From contig JAHDHH010000003.1 in NCBI GenBank assembly GCA_020631405.1, positions 62,001-126,000 of the forward strand: a stretch of 64,000 nucleotides of DNA, read 5' to 3'. The stretch comes from Saprospiraceae bacterium. Its GTDB lineage: Bacteria > Bacteroidota > Bacteroidia > Chitinophagales > Saprospiraceae. This document shows, in pieces, positions 19,421 through 29,745 of this stretch; position 1 is the stretch's first letter; each line of letters starts with the position of its first letter. Below the pieces are notes generated by a model, which did not search any database, was not told the origin of the DNA, and saw only the letters and a list, made by a program, of their open reading frames with translations. Both the position numbers and the translations under genes were made by a program.

Positions 19421-19450
19421 TTTTTAACAAACATTCTAAAACCAATATAA

Positions 19451-19918
19451 ATGGCAAAGTTTGCAAGAAAAAGAGGGAAAGACTCTCCAGCGATATCTAC
19501 GGCTTCGTTGCCTGATATCATTTTCATGCTTCTCTTCTTCTTTATGGTAGTAACTGTAATGAGAGATTCGACTCTGCAAGTAGCTAACAATGTACCAAAT
19601 GCGACGGAGTTAACTAAGTTAGAGAAGAAGTCACTCGTCAACTATCTATACATAGGTAAGCCAGTAGAAAAATATCAAGCAGTATACGGTACTAGTCCTA
19701 GACTTCAGTTAGGGGACAAGATTGCTGATATCTCTGATATTCCTCTATTTTTAGAAGAGCATAGAAGTGGTGTTCCAGAAAAGCAAAGACCAGGAATCAC
19801 ATCGTCACTTAAAGTTGATGGTGAGGTAACAATGGGTATTGTTACAGATGTCAAGACTCAATTGAGAAAATCAAATCAGTTGAAGGTAAACTATTCAGCA
19901 AAGCCTAGAGTAGACTAG
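19451..19918 (+). CDS. exbD: ExbD/TolR-family protein (second copy)
   Basis: The 155-residue protein has a basic start (MAKFARKRGK), one helix with the family aspartate (SLPDIIFMLLFFFMVV) and a periplasmic domain that shares little with the first ExbD beyond the helix. Both probably sit in the same ExbB-based complex. It is the last gene of the operon and a strong terminator follows. Confidence 0.92.
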   Translation: MAKFARKRGKDSPAISTASLPDIIFMLLFFFMVVTVMRDSTLQVANNVPNATELTKLEKKSLVNYLYIGKPVEKYQAVYGTSPRLQLGDKIADISDIPLFLEEHRSGVPEKQRPGITSSLKVDGEVTMGIVTDVKTQLRKSNQLKVNYSAKPRVD

Positions 19919-19952
19919 TCAAATTCGCAAAACAATTCGACTTATAAATAGT

Positions 19953-19989
19953 AAAGCGAGGGTTATTCAATTAACTCTCGCTTTTTTTT
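19953..19989 (+). terminator. Intrinsic terminator of the exbB-exbD operon
   Basis: A 13-base arm beginning AAAGCGAG at 19953 pairs with CTCGCTTT ending in a T-run up to 19989, with a small loop and one wobble pair. Confidence 0.88.
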
Positions 19990-20186
19990 ATGCCTATTGG
20001 CTACTAACGCTATAGCTAGTTATAGCAATGTCACAGACTACAACTGTCCACTCCATATATAACAAGGTGTAGAGAGTTTCATCAGAGATCATCGCTCAAC
20101 TTTCACTGCTTATAATGCCACAAGAAGTAATAATATCGATTGAATTGAGCACTAGCTGCTATGCATCAAGAGAAGGCTACTACTTA

Positions 20187-20624
20187 CTATCTCAACCTAT
20201 CCATAGACTTGACTAGCTTGTCATCCTTCTTGATGAATCTAGCTGCTAGTCCAGAAAATACAACACCAAGGACAGGTAGGTAGAGTCCAAGACCATCTTC
20301 AACTCCATTGCCCTCTACCATCTGGTGGCCAGCGTTGAAGAACAACCAGATTGCTAGTATTGGCAACAAGATTGCCATGACAATACTGATGTAAGTGATT
20401 CTAAGTTGCAAGGGTCTATTCTTAAATAAAAAGATAGCTCCGAGTGCTCCCACGATACCAAGTATTGTAATAATGAGTAAGCCAACATGATCTTGGATAT
20501 TGTATATACTGTCTTCAAAAAAGACTTGCTCCTTGCCTTCACTTGATGCAAAAGGCAATAAAAATTGACCAGCGAAAGTCCCTGAAGCTAGTGCTAAAAA
20601 AATGGTTTGTATTCTTTGAATCAT
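20187..20624 (-). CDS. DUF4293 family membrane protein
   Basis: The 145-residue protein starts with MIQRIQTIFL, the usual beginning of DUF4293, and has four hydrophobic segments around a short lysine-rich C-terminus. The family is confined to Bacteroidota and its function is unknown. It stands alone between the ExbD operon (convergent) and the flavoprotein gene (divergent). Confidence 0.85.
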   Translation of the reverse strand: MIQRIQTIFLALASGTFAGQFLLPFASSEGKEQVFFEDSIYNIQDHVGLLIITILGIVGALGAIFLFKNRPLQLRITYISIVMAILLPILAIWLFFNAGHQMVEGNGVEDGLGLYLPVLGVVFSGLAARFIKKDDKLVKSMDRLR

Positions 20625-20704
20625 TTATCTCTAAATTTGTATACAATATTAGCCTATTCTATCATAAATAAAAAGGGCTAGAACTACATCAAATAAAAAT
20701 AATC

Positions 20705-21829
20705 ATGCTCAGTCATTGGGAAAAAGATACTTGGTACGATAATATAGACTTCCTTATAGTAGGCTCTGGAATAGTTGGGCTCTCTACAGCTATCTGGCTC
20801 AAGCGTCAAGCTCCTGACAGCAAGGTCCTAATTGTAGAAAGAGGACGACTTCCCCATGGAGCTAGCACTAAAAATGCTGGATTCCTGTGTTTTGGTTCGG
20901 TAGGCGAATTGATGAGTGACCTAGAGTCAACCTCCGAAGACATCATGCTAGCAACACTAGCAATGAGAATAGAAGGACTAGCAGAACTAGAAAGCTTAGT
21001 TGATTTGTCTCAAATAGACTATAGTCGATGTGGAGGCACAGAGTTATTCGCTAATGCTACTGAGTTCAAGTCAGCAGAACAGGCTATACCCTATCTTAAT
21101 GAGCTCATAGACAAGCACTTTCGATTAACAGACTGCTTTGCCAAGCAAGTTGGTAGTCACCCATTCTCACTATACAATCATTCTATAATCAATCAATATG
21201 AAGGAAGAATACATACTGGATCTATGATAAGTCAGCTATTTCGATTAGCTATCTCATCAGGAGTTCTATACTTACCATCTACCGAAGTCACCACTTGGGA
21301 AAGGCATGGAGGTGGACTCACGATCCATTGTACTGAAGGTGAAATCAACACAAAGCAACTCATGCTCTGCACAAATGCCTTCACCCAAGCTCTGGTTGCT
21401 GAAGATGATATCACACCCTATCGCAATCAAGTGATTGTCACAACACCCTTAAGTACTAGTATCCCCGATACCTGCTATCACTTAGAAGAAGGGTACCTCT
21501 ACTTTAGGCCTATAGGCAATCGCTTGTTAATTGGTGGAGGGAGAAATCATTTTGGACAAGAAGAGCAAACAGCTACTCTGGCAAATTCTGCAGAAGTCGT
21601 AGACTACTTAGTCAATGTTGTCAATAGTTTACTTCCTCAAGAAGATATAAGTCCAAGCCTCACATGGAGTGGGATCCTAGGCATAGGCAAGGAGAAAACC
21701 CCAATTATTAAGCAATTAGAGCATTCTGTCTATCTTGGAGCTCGACTTGGAGGTATGGGTGTGGCTATAGGGTCAAAGGTTGGCAAAGATTTAGCACATC
21801 TAGTACTCAAGGACAATGGTTACATTTGA
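20705..21829 (+). CDS. FAD-dependent amine/amino-acid oxidoreductase (DAO family)
   Basis: The 374-residue protein has an N-terminal dinucleotide-binding fold (FLIVGSGIVGLSTAIWL, about residues 16-32), the GASTKNAGFLCFGS segment typical of glycine-oxidase and glutamylputrescine-oxidase relatives, and a C-terminal GARLGGMGVAIGSKVG FAD-contact region. It probably oxidises an amine or amino acid, but the substrate is unclear. It is followed 47 bases later by the OstA-like gene on the same strand, with no evident functional link. Confidence 0.85.
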   Translation: MLSHWEKDTWYDNIDFLIVGSGIVGLSTAIWLKRQAPDSKVLIVERGRLPHGASTKNAGFLCFGSVGELMSDLESTSEDIMLATLAMRIEGLAELESLVDLSQIDYSRCGGTELFANATEFKSAEQAIPYLNELIDKHFRLTDCFAKQVGSHPFSLYNHSIINQYEGRIHTGSMISQLFRLAISSGVLYLPSTEVTTWERHGGGLTIHCTEGEINTKQLMLCTNAFTQALVAEDDITPYRNQVIVTTPLSTSIPDTCYHLEEGYLYFRPIGNRLLIGGGRNHFGQEEQTATLANSAEVVDYLVNVVNSLLPQEDISPSLTWSGILGIGKEKTPIIKQLEHSVYLGARLGGMGVAIGSKVGKDLAHLVLKDNGYI

Positions 21830-21876
21830 TGTTTCGTTTGTCCTCGTAGAATAGACTTTATTTAATATCTCAATAT

Positions 21877-23787
21877 TTGAAGACCTTAGTTGCATTCATA
21901 CTGTGTTGTTATACTGTCACCACTTGTCTGGCACAGGCAGATACACTCTATGATCCAATAAGAGTGGTATATTCTGATAAGTTCGTAGCTGATACTAAGA
22001 CAGATACTGCTAGGCAGTATTATACAGGCAATGTCAAGATACTACATGACTCTACCTATTTTTTTTGTGATAGTGCTATTACATTTCAAAACAACTTACT
22101 TGCGTTCGAGGATGTAACGATACTCAAGGCAGATACGATAGAGACTTATTCTGACAAACTCACTTACAATGGAGATATCTCTCTAGCTACTTTAGAATAT
22201 AATGTAGTCCTTGTGAATGGTGACGAACGCCTATTCACCGAACGATTACTTTTCAATCTAGATACTGATGTAGCGAGTTATACTGATACCACGCTGATGA
22301 TCTCGAAGACGAGCAAGCTCAGTAGTCTCAGAGGCAATTACGACCTCAATAGAAAGATTGCTCACTTCTACAATCAAGTGACTTTGGTAGACTCAAGCTT
22401 TAACCTCTTAACTGACACCTTGATCTATAATCTCAACACTTCCAAGGCTGAATTTTTTGGGCCTAGCTATATTTACCAAGAAGATACTAAAATCTATGCT
22501 GAAAAAGGTTTTTACAATACAGATGCAGGAGATGCCTATTTTGAGCAGAATGCCAAATACAATTCTGAAACAGGAGTAGCAAGTGCTGATAGAATGCGCT
22601 ACATCCCAGACCAAGACAAGATCATCCTAGACGGGAATGCAGAGGTCCAAGACTCTAACTACTATGCAAGTGCTGACAAAATAGAATACTACAATCAAGA
22701 TAGCATAGTCATACTGACTGGTAATGCCCTATTTCAAGATGAAGAAAATGTAGCCAAGGGTCAATACATCAAAATTGATCAAACTACAGATGAGATTGAA
22801 ATTATAGGAGATGGCTACTATGCCAATGCCAATAATGTATTAGAAAGTGACACGATATTTTATAATTCTATCAGTAAGCAAGGAGAGACAATTGGCAACT
22901 CTATCTACACTGACACAATAGAAGACCGTAGACTGTATGCAGACTATCTTAAGTACAATCCCGACGGCACCTACAGAGCATACAATAGTTCTGGTAGACC
23001 CTATATGGAACAAATCAACGACGATGGTGATACCACTTACCTTGTGGCAGATACACTCTACTCCATATTAGTACCACCAGATAGTCTTAGGCTTGATACT
23101 ACCGAGTACTTCATCGGCTACCCAGATGTCAAAATCTATAGCGAGAGCTTCCAAGCTGTTGCAGATTCACTGGTCTATGCCCTATCTGATACTACTTTGA
23201 CCCTTTTTGGAGACCCTATGTCCTGGGCAGATACTTCGCAGTTTGAGGCTGATACCATAATAATGAAAAATCAAACTAGTAACAAAGGTGACGTCGACCT
23301 TTATGGTAAAGCCAATGTCATCAACTACCTAGATGCCCAATATCAAGATCAAATCAAAGGCAAGGTCATCCATGCCAAACTAGATAGTCAGAAGTTGAAA
23401 TCACTAAGAGTGGAAGGCAATGCTGAAGTCATTTACTTTGTAAGAGATGAATCAGGCCTCTACATTGGGGCCAATAAGACTATCTGTAGCTTGATTGATT
23501 TTTGGTTTGTTGGAGGAGAGCTGGAGGATATCAAATTCAGAGGTACGCCAGTGAGTAAGATGACTCCAATAACTCAAGCCAGTGAATCCGATGTCAAACT
23601 CAAACAAATTGCCTGGGACGAAACCAGGAGACCAATGTCAAAGGACGATGCATTCGCCCCTTCGAAAAGAGTGGCAATAGCACCTAAGGAAAAGACCAAG
23701 GAGGATTCTTTAGAGAAACCAAAAGAAGTTGATATTTTTGAAGAAGAAACAAGGAAGATTCTAGATAAACAGAAAAGAAAACAGTGA
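21877..23787 (+). CDS. OstA-like lipopolysaccharide-transport-type protein
   Basis: The 636-residue secreted protein starts at TTG 21877, since no ATG fits the signal peptide (TLVAFILCCYTVTTCLAQ). The body is a long series of beta-rich repeats of the OstA/LptA type, with motifs such as YTGNVKILHDS and VILDGNAEVQDSNYYASADK. A charged C-terminal tail is rich in Lys and Glu. OstA-fold proteins carry lipopolysaccharide across the periplasm or guide its insertion. It is much longer than LptA and lacks an obvious LptD barrel. The next gene starts inside its stop codon. Confidence 0.85.
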   Translation: MKTLVAFILCCYTVTTCLAQADTLYDPIRVVYSDKFVADTKTDTARQYYTGNVKILHDSTYFFCDSAITFQNNLLAFEDVTILKADTIETYSDKLTYNGDISLATLEYNVVLVNGDERLFTERLLFNLDTDVASYTDTTLMISKTSKLSSLRGNYDLNRKIAHFYNQVTLVDSSFNLLTDTLIYNLNTSKAEFFGPSYIYQEDTKIYAEKGFYNTDAGDAYFEQNAKYNSETGVASADRMRYIPDQDKIILDGNAEVQDSNYYASADKIEYYNQDSIVILTGNALFQDEENVAKGQYIKIDQTTDEIEIIGDGYYANANNVLESDTIFYNSISKQGETIGNSIYTDTIEDRRLYADYLKYNPDGTYRAYNSSGRPYMEQINDDGDTTYLVADTLYSILVPPDSLRLDTTEYFIGYPDVKIYSESFQAVADSLVYALSDTTLTLFGDPMSWADTSQFEADTIIMKNQTSNKGDVDLYGKANVINYLDAQYQDQIKGKVIHAKLDSQKLKSLRVEGNAEVIYFVRDESGLYIGANKTICSLIDFWFVGGELEDIKFRGTPVSKMTPITQASESDVKLKQIAWDETRRPMSKDDAFAPSKRVAIAPKEKTKEDSLEKPKEVDIFEEETRKILDKQKRKQ

Positions 23788-24539
23788 TTAGATTATTCTC
23801 AATAGTTAGTATTTACCTAGGTGTAGTATTTAGTCTGCTTGGGCAGTCTCCTGTGGAGCTCTTCAATCAAGCTAACTCTCAATATGCTGAAGCAAACTAT
23901 ACCGAAGCAATCAAACAATATCTGGCTGTGATAGAAGCTGGCAAGGTCAGTCCTGAGCTCTACCACAACCTCGGCAATGCCTACTTTCAAACTAATCAAA
24001 CAGGCAGAGCTATGCTAGCCTATGAAAGAGGCCTGCGCCTTGACCCAAATAATTCAAGTATACAAAGTGACCAAGAAGTAGTGAAAGAGGTTATTGAGTC
24101 AGACATCTTTGAGGTACCACCTTTTGCACCAATTCGATACTGGCGAGCATTCACTAACTTACTATCGCCTAATATGTGGGTGATCCTTCAAATGCTAGGA
24201 CTTGGATTCATTCTGTTCTATCTGAGTAGACTGTGGTTGAAGCCCTACTTACCAATGGAGAAATGGATGTCTATAGGCAAAACAATCGCTATCTGTGTAG
24301 TCGTCACCTCTACCCTAGCTCTTATCAGTCTATGGGTACAAAAGCATAATTCCGTAGAAGCCATCGTACTCAGCGATACTCAACTCTATGTTGGACCTGA
24401 CGAAAGAAGTGGAGAAGTTAACCCAATTCCCGAAGGTGAAAAGGTGACTATATTAGACGATTTTGATGGGTGGTGGAAAGTCCAACTCCTTAACTTGGAA
24501 GAAGGTTACTTACAGCAGTCAGCAGCTGAGAAAATCTAA
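23784..24539 (+). CDS. TPR and SH3 domain membrane protein (BatE-like)
   Basis: The 251-residue protein has a signal peptide ending near LLGQ, two to three tetratricopeptide repeats (about 22-95; LYHNLGNAYFQTNQTGRAML), two transmembrane helices (about 130-150 and 165-185) and a C-terminal bacterial SH3-like domain (about 195-251). This is the BatE layout, though the other Bat genes are absent here. The GTG start overlaps the TGA of the OstA-like gene (GTGA), so translation is coupled. Confidence 0.82.
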   Translation: MIRLFSIVSIYLGVVFSLLGQSPVELFNQANSQYAEANYTEAIKQYLAVIEAGKVSPELYHNLGNAYFQTNQTGRAMLAYERGLRLDPNNSSIQSDQEVVKEVIESDIFEVPPFAPIRYWRAFTNLLSPNMWVILQMLGLGFILFYLSRLWLKPYLPMEKWMSIGKTIAICVVVTSTLALISLWVQKHNSVEAIVLSDTQLYVGPDERSGEVNPIPEGEKVTILDDFDGWWKVQLLNLEEGYLQQSAAEKI

Positions 24540-24560
24540 CTAACTACTCTAATCTGCGAC

Positions 24561-26687
24561 TTAAGACAACATTGTAAAACCAATAAATGCAGCCACATAG
24601 GCTACCACAGTCATAAAGACAAATTGGATAATAGGCCACTTCCAACTCTTCGTCTCTCGCTTAGTTACAGCGAGTGTACTCATACACTGCATTGCAAAAA
24701 CATAAAACAATAGCAAGGAGAATGCAGTAGCTGCATCATAGCGCTTCCCACCAGTAATTGGGTTAATCTCTGCAGCCATTTTCTCTCTCACAGTTGATTC
24801 ATCATCCGTACTACCAATACTGTAGATTGTAGCCATGGTTCCAATGAATACCTCTCTTGCCGCAAAAGAAGTCAGCACAGCTATACTCATCTTCCAATCA
24901 AATCCTAGAGGTCGTAACACTGGCTCAATCGCCTTGCCAATGTGGCCAATATAACTTGCTTCAAGCTTTTTAGATGCTAGCTCATCCTCAAATTGAGCTT
25001 GAGTAATAACGCCAGACTCAACCATTTCAGCTAATTCTACCTCTACTGCTTGCATACTGTTACTTGGGCCATAGGTCGCTAGTACCCAAAGTAATATAGA
25101 AATGATCAGAATGATCTTACCTGCTTCTATGATGAATGTCCAGACCTTCTCAAAAGTATCGATGAAAACATTCCTCCACCTCGGAGCCTTGTAAGTCGGC
25201 AATTCTATCATGAGGAATGATCTACCCTCTGGTTGAATGATTTGCTTAAATACCCATCCAGCAACCAAGGCTGCTATGATTCCTAATAAGTATAACCCCA
25301 TGAACGCCAATCCTTGGTTATTGAATGGCCCAGTCTGACCCTGCGGTACAACGAAGCCCACTAAGACAGTATAGACTGGTATCCTTGCACTACAGCTAAT
25401 AAATGGAGTGACCATGATTGTGATCAACCTCTCCTTCCAATTGGTAATAGTCCGGGTACTCATGATTGCAGGAATAGCACATGCAGCTCCAGAAACTAAA
25501 GCCACGATACTCCTACCATTGAGTCCAAACTTTCTGAGTATATCATCAAACATGAAGACTACCCTTGACATGTAGCCTAACTCCTCTAATATTCCAATAA
25601 GCAAAAACAAGATTAATATCTGGGGGATAAAAACTAAGACTCCAGCTAATCCTGCTAAGATTCCATCAGCCATCAAGTCCGCCATCCAGCCTTCTGGTAG
25701 CATATTCCGAGACTGGTCACTCAAGAACCCAAAGGCATCTTCGATCCAAGTCATCGGTGCTTCTGACCAAGCGTAGATAGCCTGAAAGACAAATAACATA
25801 ATCCCAAAGAACAATAGCGGTCCGAATATCCTATGTGTCAAGATTCCGTCAAGTCTTTCGCTCTTGCTGACTTCCTTGTCTTCTGCAGAAGACACCACAT
25901 CCTTACTTAATACCTCTATTCTCGAAAAGCGTGCTAAAGTTTCATCAATCTGGCCTTTGACATTATTAAACCCTATCGCGTCTAATTTACTGACAATGCC
26001 GGTCTGATTCGCTGGTGTAAACTGAGACAGCCATGATCCATGATGTGCTACTACCTTGGCTTGGTAGTCTGTGTTGAACTCTTCAAACTGGCTTATGACT
26101 GCGATTGCTTCTTTGTCTTGTTTTGATATTTGATAAAATCCTTTGGTAGGACGATTAGTATTTTGATCGCTAGTCCATGCATCGATTGTAGATAATAACT
26201 CCTCTACGTTGTTTTCCTTTCTTGCTGAAATTGTGACAACTGGTATCCCTAATTCTGCAGAGAGCTTGGTTTGGTCAAATGTCTTAGCATTGTCTTCAAA
26301 GACGTCAACCATATTCGCCACTAGGATCATTGGAATATTCAAGTCAATGATCTGGCTAACAAGCAACAAGTGTTTTTCCAATTGATTGAGATCGACCACA
26401 CTCACTACTAAGTCTGGATAGTGCTCACTCTTTGGGTTACAAAGGATGTCTACCACTAACTTCTCATCAGAGCTATTTGGGTAGAGACTATAGATTCCGG
26501 GAAGGTCCACAACATTGACTTCTCTTCCCGAACTCAAGGATAGCCTACCTACTTTCTTGTCGACAGTCACCCCAGGAAAATTGCCAATATTTTGCTTCAA
26601 CCCTGTGAGGATATTGAAGAGTGTTGACTTACCACTATTCGGATTGCCAATAAGGCAAACATTATTGATTTGGTTGGAATCTGGCAT
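24561..26687 (-). CDS. feoB: Ferrous iron transport protein B
   Basis: The 708-residue protein starts at ATG 26687, which overlaps the feoA stop as TAATG; a start 11 codons upstream would lie inside feoA. An N-terminal G domain (GNPNSGKST, DLPGIYSLYP, NMVD) is followed by a helical regulatory region and a multi-pass membrane domain with paired gate motifs (GYMSRVVFMFD, GAACAIPAIMSTR). It imports Fe(II) across the inner membrane. It is convergent with the BatE-like gene, with no clear terminator between them. Confidence 0.97.
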   Translation of the reverse strand: MPDSNQINNVCLIGNPNSGKSTLFNILTGLKQNIGNFPGVTVDKKVGRLSLSSGREVNVVDLPGIYSLYPNSSDEKLVVDILCNPKSEHYPDLVVSVVDLNQLEKHLLLVSQIIDLNIPMILVANMVDVFEDNAKTFDQTKLSAELGIPVVTISARKENNVEELLSTIDAWTSDQNTNRPTKGFYQISKQDKEAIAVISQFEEFNTDYQAKVVAHHGSWLSQFTPANQTGIVSKLDAIGFNNVKGQIDETLARFSRIEVLSKDVVSSAEDKEVSKSERLDGILTHRIFGPLLFFGIMLFVFQAIYAWSEAPMTWIEDAFGFLSDQSRNMLPEGWMADLMADGILAGLAGVLVFIPQILILFLLIGILEELGYMSRVVFMFDDILRKFGLNGRSIVALVSGAACAIPAIMSTRTITNWKERLITIMVTPFISCSARIPVYTVLVGFVVPQGQTGPFNNQGLAFMGLYLLGIIAALVAGWVFKQIIQPEGRSFLMIELPTYKAPRWRNVFIDTFEKVWTFIIEAGKIILIISILLWVLATYGPSNSMQAVEVELAEMVESGVITQAQFEDELASKKLEASYIGHIGKAIEPVLRPLGFDWKMSIAVLTSFAAREVFIGTMATIYSIGSTDDESTVREKMAAEINPITGGKRYDAATAFSLLLFYVFAMQCMSTLAVTKRETKSWKWPIIQFVFMTVVAYVAAFIGFTMLS

Positions 26688-26926
26688 TACTGATTGAGAC
26701 TTACGATGATTGATTGGCATTCAGACTTTCGCATTGCGACGAAATTACTCCCTACTTTAACATACATGGACTGACCTATTGGAGACCTTCTGAGTACCTT
26801 GACACGAGTATTGGGAAGCATCCCCATAGATAGTAGGGTACAAGTAAATGTAGTATGCTTGAGATGGGTAATACTAGCCTCTGTATTAATAGGAATTTGG
26901 TCCAAGGTAAGGTCAGCTGTGTTCAT
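26687..26926 (-). CDS. feoA: Ferrous iron transport protein A
   Basis: The 79-residue SH3-like protein has the family pattern of a small beta barrel: LKHTTFTCTLLSMGMLPNTRVKVLRRSPIGQSMYV. FeoA assists FeoB on the cytoplasmic side. Its stop overlaps the feoB ATG by one base, so the two are translationally coupled. I could not identify a Fur box or a convincing promoter in the 207 bases upstream. Confidence 0.93.
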   Translation of the reverse strand: MNTADLTLDQIPINTEASITHLKHTTFTCTLLSMGMLPNTRVKVLRRSPIGQSMYVKVGSNFVAMRKSECQSIIVSLNQ

Positions 26927-27134
26927 ATATAGACTAAATTAAGATAAGTCCTCTAAAGTAAACATATGCTTGTAATATCTTTGGTAGATTTACTTCAAAT
27001 ATTATGGTGACTGAGTGTGTGGATGTGATTAGCTTGAGTAGTCGTATTTTGAACATAGGTTAATCATTAAAGGGCAATACTATCCTACTTGCTGGTCCAC
27101 ATTTGCATTACGCATATTTAAAACATATAAGACT

Positions 27135-28382
27135 ATGCCTACAAGAAAAATCAATTTCGTAAATAAGCGTGGCTACAACCTGTCTGCCAAGATAGACCTA
27201 CCACTCAAGAAGAATCCGTATCCCTTTGTCATCTTTGCCCATGTCTTCACTGGCAATAAGAACCTAGTGGCGTCTAAGCATATCAGCCGTGCTCTTACCA
27301 TGAATGGTTTTGGAGTCATGCGGTTTGACTTTACTGGTCTAGGAGAAAGTGAAGGTGACTTCTCAGATACTAATTTCACATCCAATGTAGAAGACCTAGA
27401 AGCTGCTGCTGAGTATATCACACGTGAATACATGGCTCCATCTGTCCTCGTTGGCCACTCTTTAGGTGGGGCTGCTGCCATATTCGCCTCAGCAAAAATA
27501 GAAAGTATCAAAGCTGTAGTCTCAATAGGATCACCGTCATACCCAGAACATGTAGCCCACCTACTTAAGGATAAAAAACAGGTTATAGAACAAGATGGCT
27601 CTGCTGAAGTCAATATTGGTGGAAGGAAATTCATGATCAAAAAACAATTTCTAGATGACCTTAATGCTCAGAACCATATCCCGATTATCAAGAATCTCAA
27701 CAAGGCCCTCCTCGTGATGCATTCGCCACAAGATACTATTGTGAATATTGACAATGCTGCGAATATTTACAAGCTTGCCAAACACCCTAAAAGCTTTGTA
27801 ACACTGGATGGAGCTGACCATATGCTGACTAACAAAGATGATGCATTCTATGCTGGTAGTGTCATAGCGAGTTGGGTTAAGCGCTACATTGAGTTTCCTA
27901 GCATAGAGCCTTTGGCAACTGACAAGCAAGTAGTAGTGAGACTAGAAGGAGATGACTTCACTACTGAGATACAGGCTGGTGACCATTCGATTATCGCAGA
28001 CGAACCCTTGGCCTTTGGTGGTAATAACTTTGGTCCATCTCCCTATGAACTTATCAATGCTGGTCTCGGAGCATGCACTGCTATGACTCTCAAGATGTAT
28101 GCTAGGCGAAAAGGTTGGCCTCTTGACGATGTGCTAGTCCACCTCAGTTACAGCAAGTCCAATGACTATGCAACACACAAGACTGATCCAGAAAACCAAC
28201 ACAGTAGGATAGATAGATTCGAAAGAGAAATAGAGCTCATAGGCAATCTAGATGTTGACCAACGCCATAGACTCCTAGAAATAGCGAATAAATGTCCCGT
28301 CCATAAGACCATCGCCTCACCTTCAGAATTTGCAACTAAGTTGCTCGAAGAAGAAGGTTGGAATATCGAACGCTTTGGGTAA
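27135..28382 (+). CDS. Bifunctional alpha/beta-hydrolase and OsmC-family protein
   Basis: The 415-residue protein joins an alpha/beta hydrolase (about 1-255; nucleophile elbow GHSLGG, late histidine in GADHML) to an OsmC-like domain (about 270-410; GACTAMTLKMYARRKGW and NKCPVHKT with the two peroxidatic cysteines). OsmC proteins reduce organic hydroperoxides. This fusion is known in many bacteria; the hydrolase substrate is not. The gene stands alone. Confidence 0.92.
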   Translation: MPTRKINFVNKRGYNLSAKIDLPLKKNPYPFVIFAHVFTGNKNLVASKHISRALTMNGFGVMRFDFTGLGESEGDFSDTNFTSNVEDLEAAAEYITREYMAPSVLVGHSLGGAAAIFASAKIESIKAVVSIGSPSYPEHVAHLLKDKKQVIEQDGSAEVNIGGRKFMIKKQFLDDLNAQNHIPIIKNLNKALLVMHSPQDTIVNIDNAANIYKLAKHPKSFVTLDGADHMLTNKDDAFYAGSVIASWVKRYIEFPSIEPLATDKQVVVRLEGDDFTTEIQAGDHSIIADEPLAFGGNNFGPSPYELINAGLGACTAMTLKMYARRKGWPLDDVLVHLSYSKSNDYATHKTDPENQHSRIDRFEREIELIGNLDVDQRHRLLEIANKCPVHKTIASPSEFATKLLEEEGWNIERFG

Positions 28383-28613
28383 TTGCTTAGGGTTCTTAGT
28401 GTAATCTATTCTCTTGCTTATGAAGTATATAAGGCGACAGGAGATAGCATCATGAATACTAAGCGTAGCAACATAGAGCTCCCATATGACAATTTCATAG
28501 AAAATAGTCTTGGATTTTGCGTTTTAACACCCGATTTTACTAATTAATAGAAGTTCTTACAGACTTTTATTTTGTTAATGCCTACTTTGGGTATCCAATA
28601 AATACTGAGAGAT

Positions 28614-29708
28614 ATGAGAGCAGAGGCAGTCAAGTTTAATACCCAAAGAAACACTGAGTTTTTTAAAGAGGTAATCAAGCGAGTCAACCAACATTTTACC
28701 AAAAACAACATTCCAAAAACTGGCAATATGGGTATGGTGTTTAAGACTGTAGTCATGTGTAGCCTCTACTTCATTCCTTTTGGTCTGATTTTGAGTGGAG
28801 TATTCACATCTGTCTGGCTCAATATGTTGATGTGGGTCATTATGGGGTTTGGAATGTCTGGGATTGGACTTTCAGTAATGCATGATGCCAACCATGGCTC
28901 ATACAGTAGCAACAAAAATGTCAACAAATTTGTAGGGTATATTATCAATTTTGTTGGTGGCTACCATGTCAACTGGAAGATACAACACAATGTACTACAC
29001 CACTCTTTTACCAACATACATGGACTTGATGATGATATTTCTAAAAATAGCCTCATGCGGCTTTGTTCTCACCAAGAAAAAAAGCCAGCGTACAAATATC
29101 AAGCATTCTATGCTCCATTATTCTACAGCATACTCTCTCTTTACTGGTTTCTGGGAAAAGATATTGAGCAGACAATTAAATATAGCAAGGAAAACCTTGT
29201 ACAAGAACAAGGCATATCTGTAAGAAGAGCTGCTATTGAAATATTCTTTGCTAAGCTTGGATACTTAATCCTGTTTATAGTCTTACCCATCATATTTGCA
29301 CCTATCCTTTGGTGGCAGACATTGTTAGGATTCTTACTTATGCATATCATCTGTGGTCAGATGTTGGCTTTGATATTCCAATGTGCCCATGTACTAGAAG
29401 AGACCGACTTCTTTCAACCGCACGAATCAGGCAGCATGGAAAACACCTGGGCAATTCACCAGATGCGTACCACTGCTAACTTTGCGAATAAGAGTACATT
29501 CTTTTCTTGGTTTATTGGAGGACTGAATTTTCAAATAGAGCATCACTTGTTTCCTCATATTTGCCATGTCCACTACAAAGACATTTCTACTATAGTGAAG
29601 AGTACTGCTCAGGAGTTCAATGTCCCATACAATGAACATGAGACATTCTTAGATGCCCTTAAGAGTCACTTTACTGTATTACATAAGCTAGGAGTAGGGA
29701 GTATTTAG
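28614..29708 (+). CDS. Membrane fatty-acid desaturase (linoleoyl-CoA desaturase type)
   Basis: The 364-residue membrane protein has the three histidine boxes of acyl desaturases, HDANHG, HNVLHH and QIEHHLFPH. The glutamine opening of the third box is characteristic of front-end-like (delta-5/6) enzymes. It introduces a double bond into membrane-lipid acyl chains. It has no cytochrome b5 domain, as in other bacterial members. Position specificity cannot be read from sequence. Confidence 0.92.
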   Translation: MRAEAVKFNTQRNTEFFKEVIKRVNQHFTKNNIPKTGNMGMVFKTVVMCSLYFIPFGLILSGVFTSVWLNMLMWVIMGFGMSGIGLSVMHDANHGSYSSNKNVNKFVGYIINFVGGYHVNWKIQHNVLHHSFTNIHGLDDDISKNSLMRLCSHQEKKPAYKYQAFYAPLFYSILSLYWFLGKDIEQTIKYSKENLVQEQGISVRRAAIEIFFAKLGYLILFIVLPIIFAPILWWQTLLGFLLMHIICGQMLALIFQCAHVLEETDFFQPHESGSMENTWAIHQMRTTANFANKSTFFSWFIGGLNFQIEHHLFPHICHVHYKDISTIVKSTAQEFNVPYNEHETFLDALKSHFTVLHKLGVGSI

Positions 29709-29745
29709 AATAGAAATATTATCTTGATCGAGATAATATCTAATT

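Noticed and set aside
26688-26720. Upstream start for feoB 11 codons earlier
   Set aside because: It would lie within feoA. The TAATG overlap at 26687 is the normal coupled arrangement.
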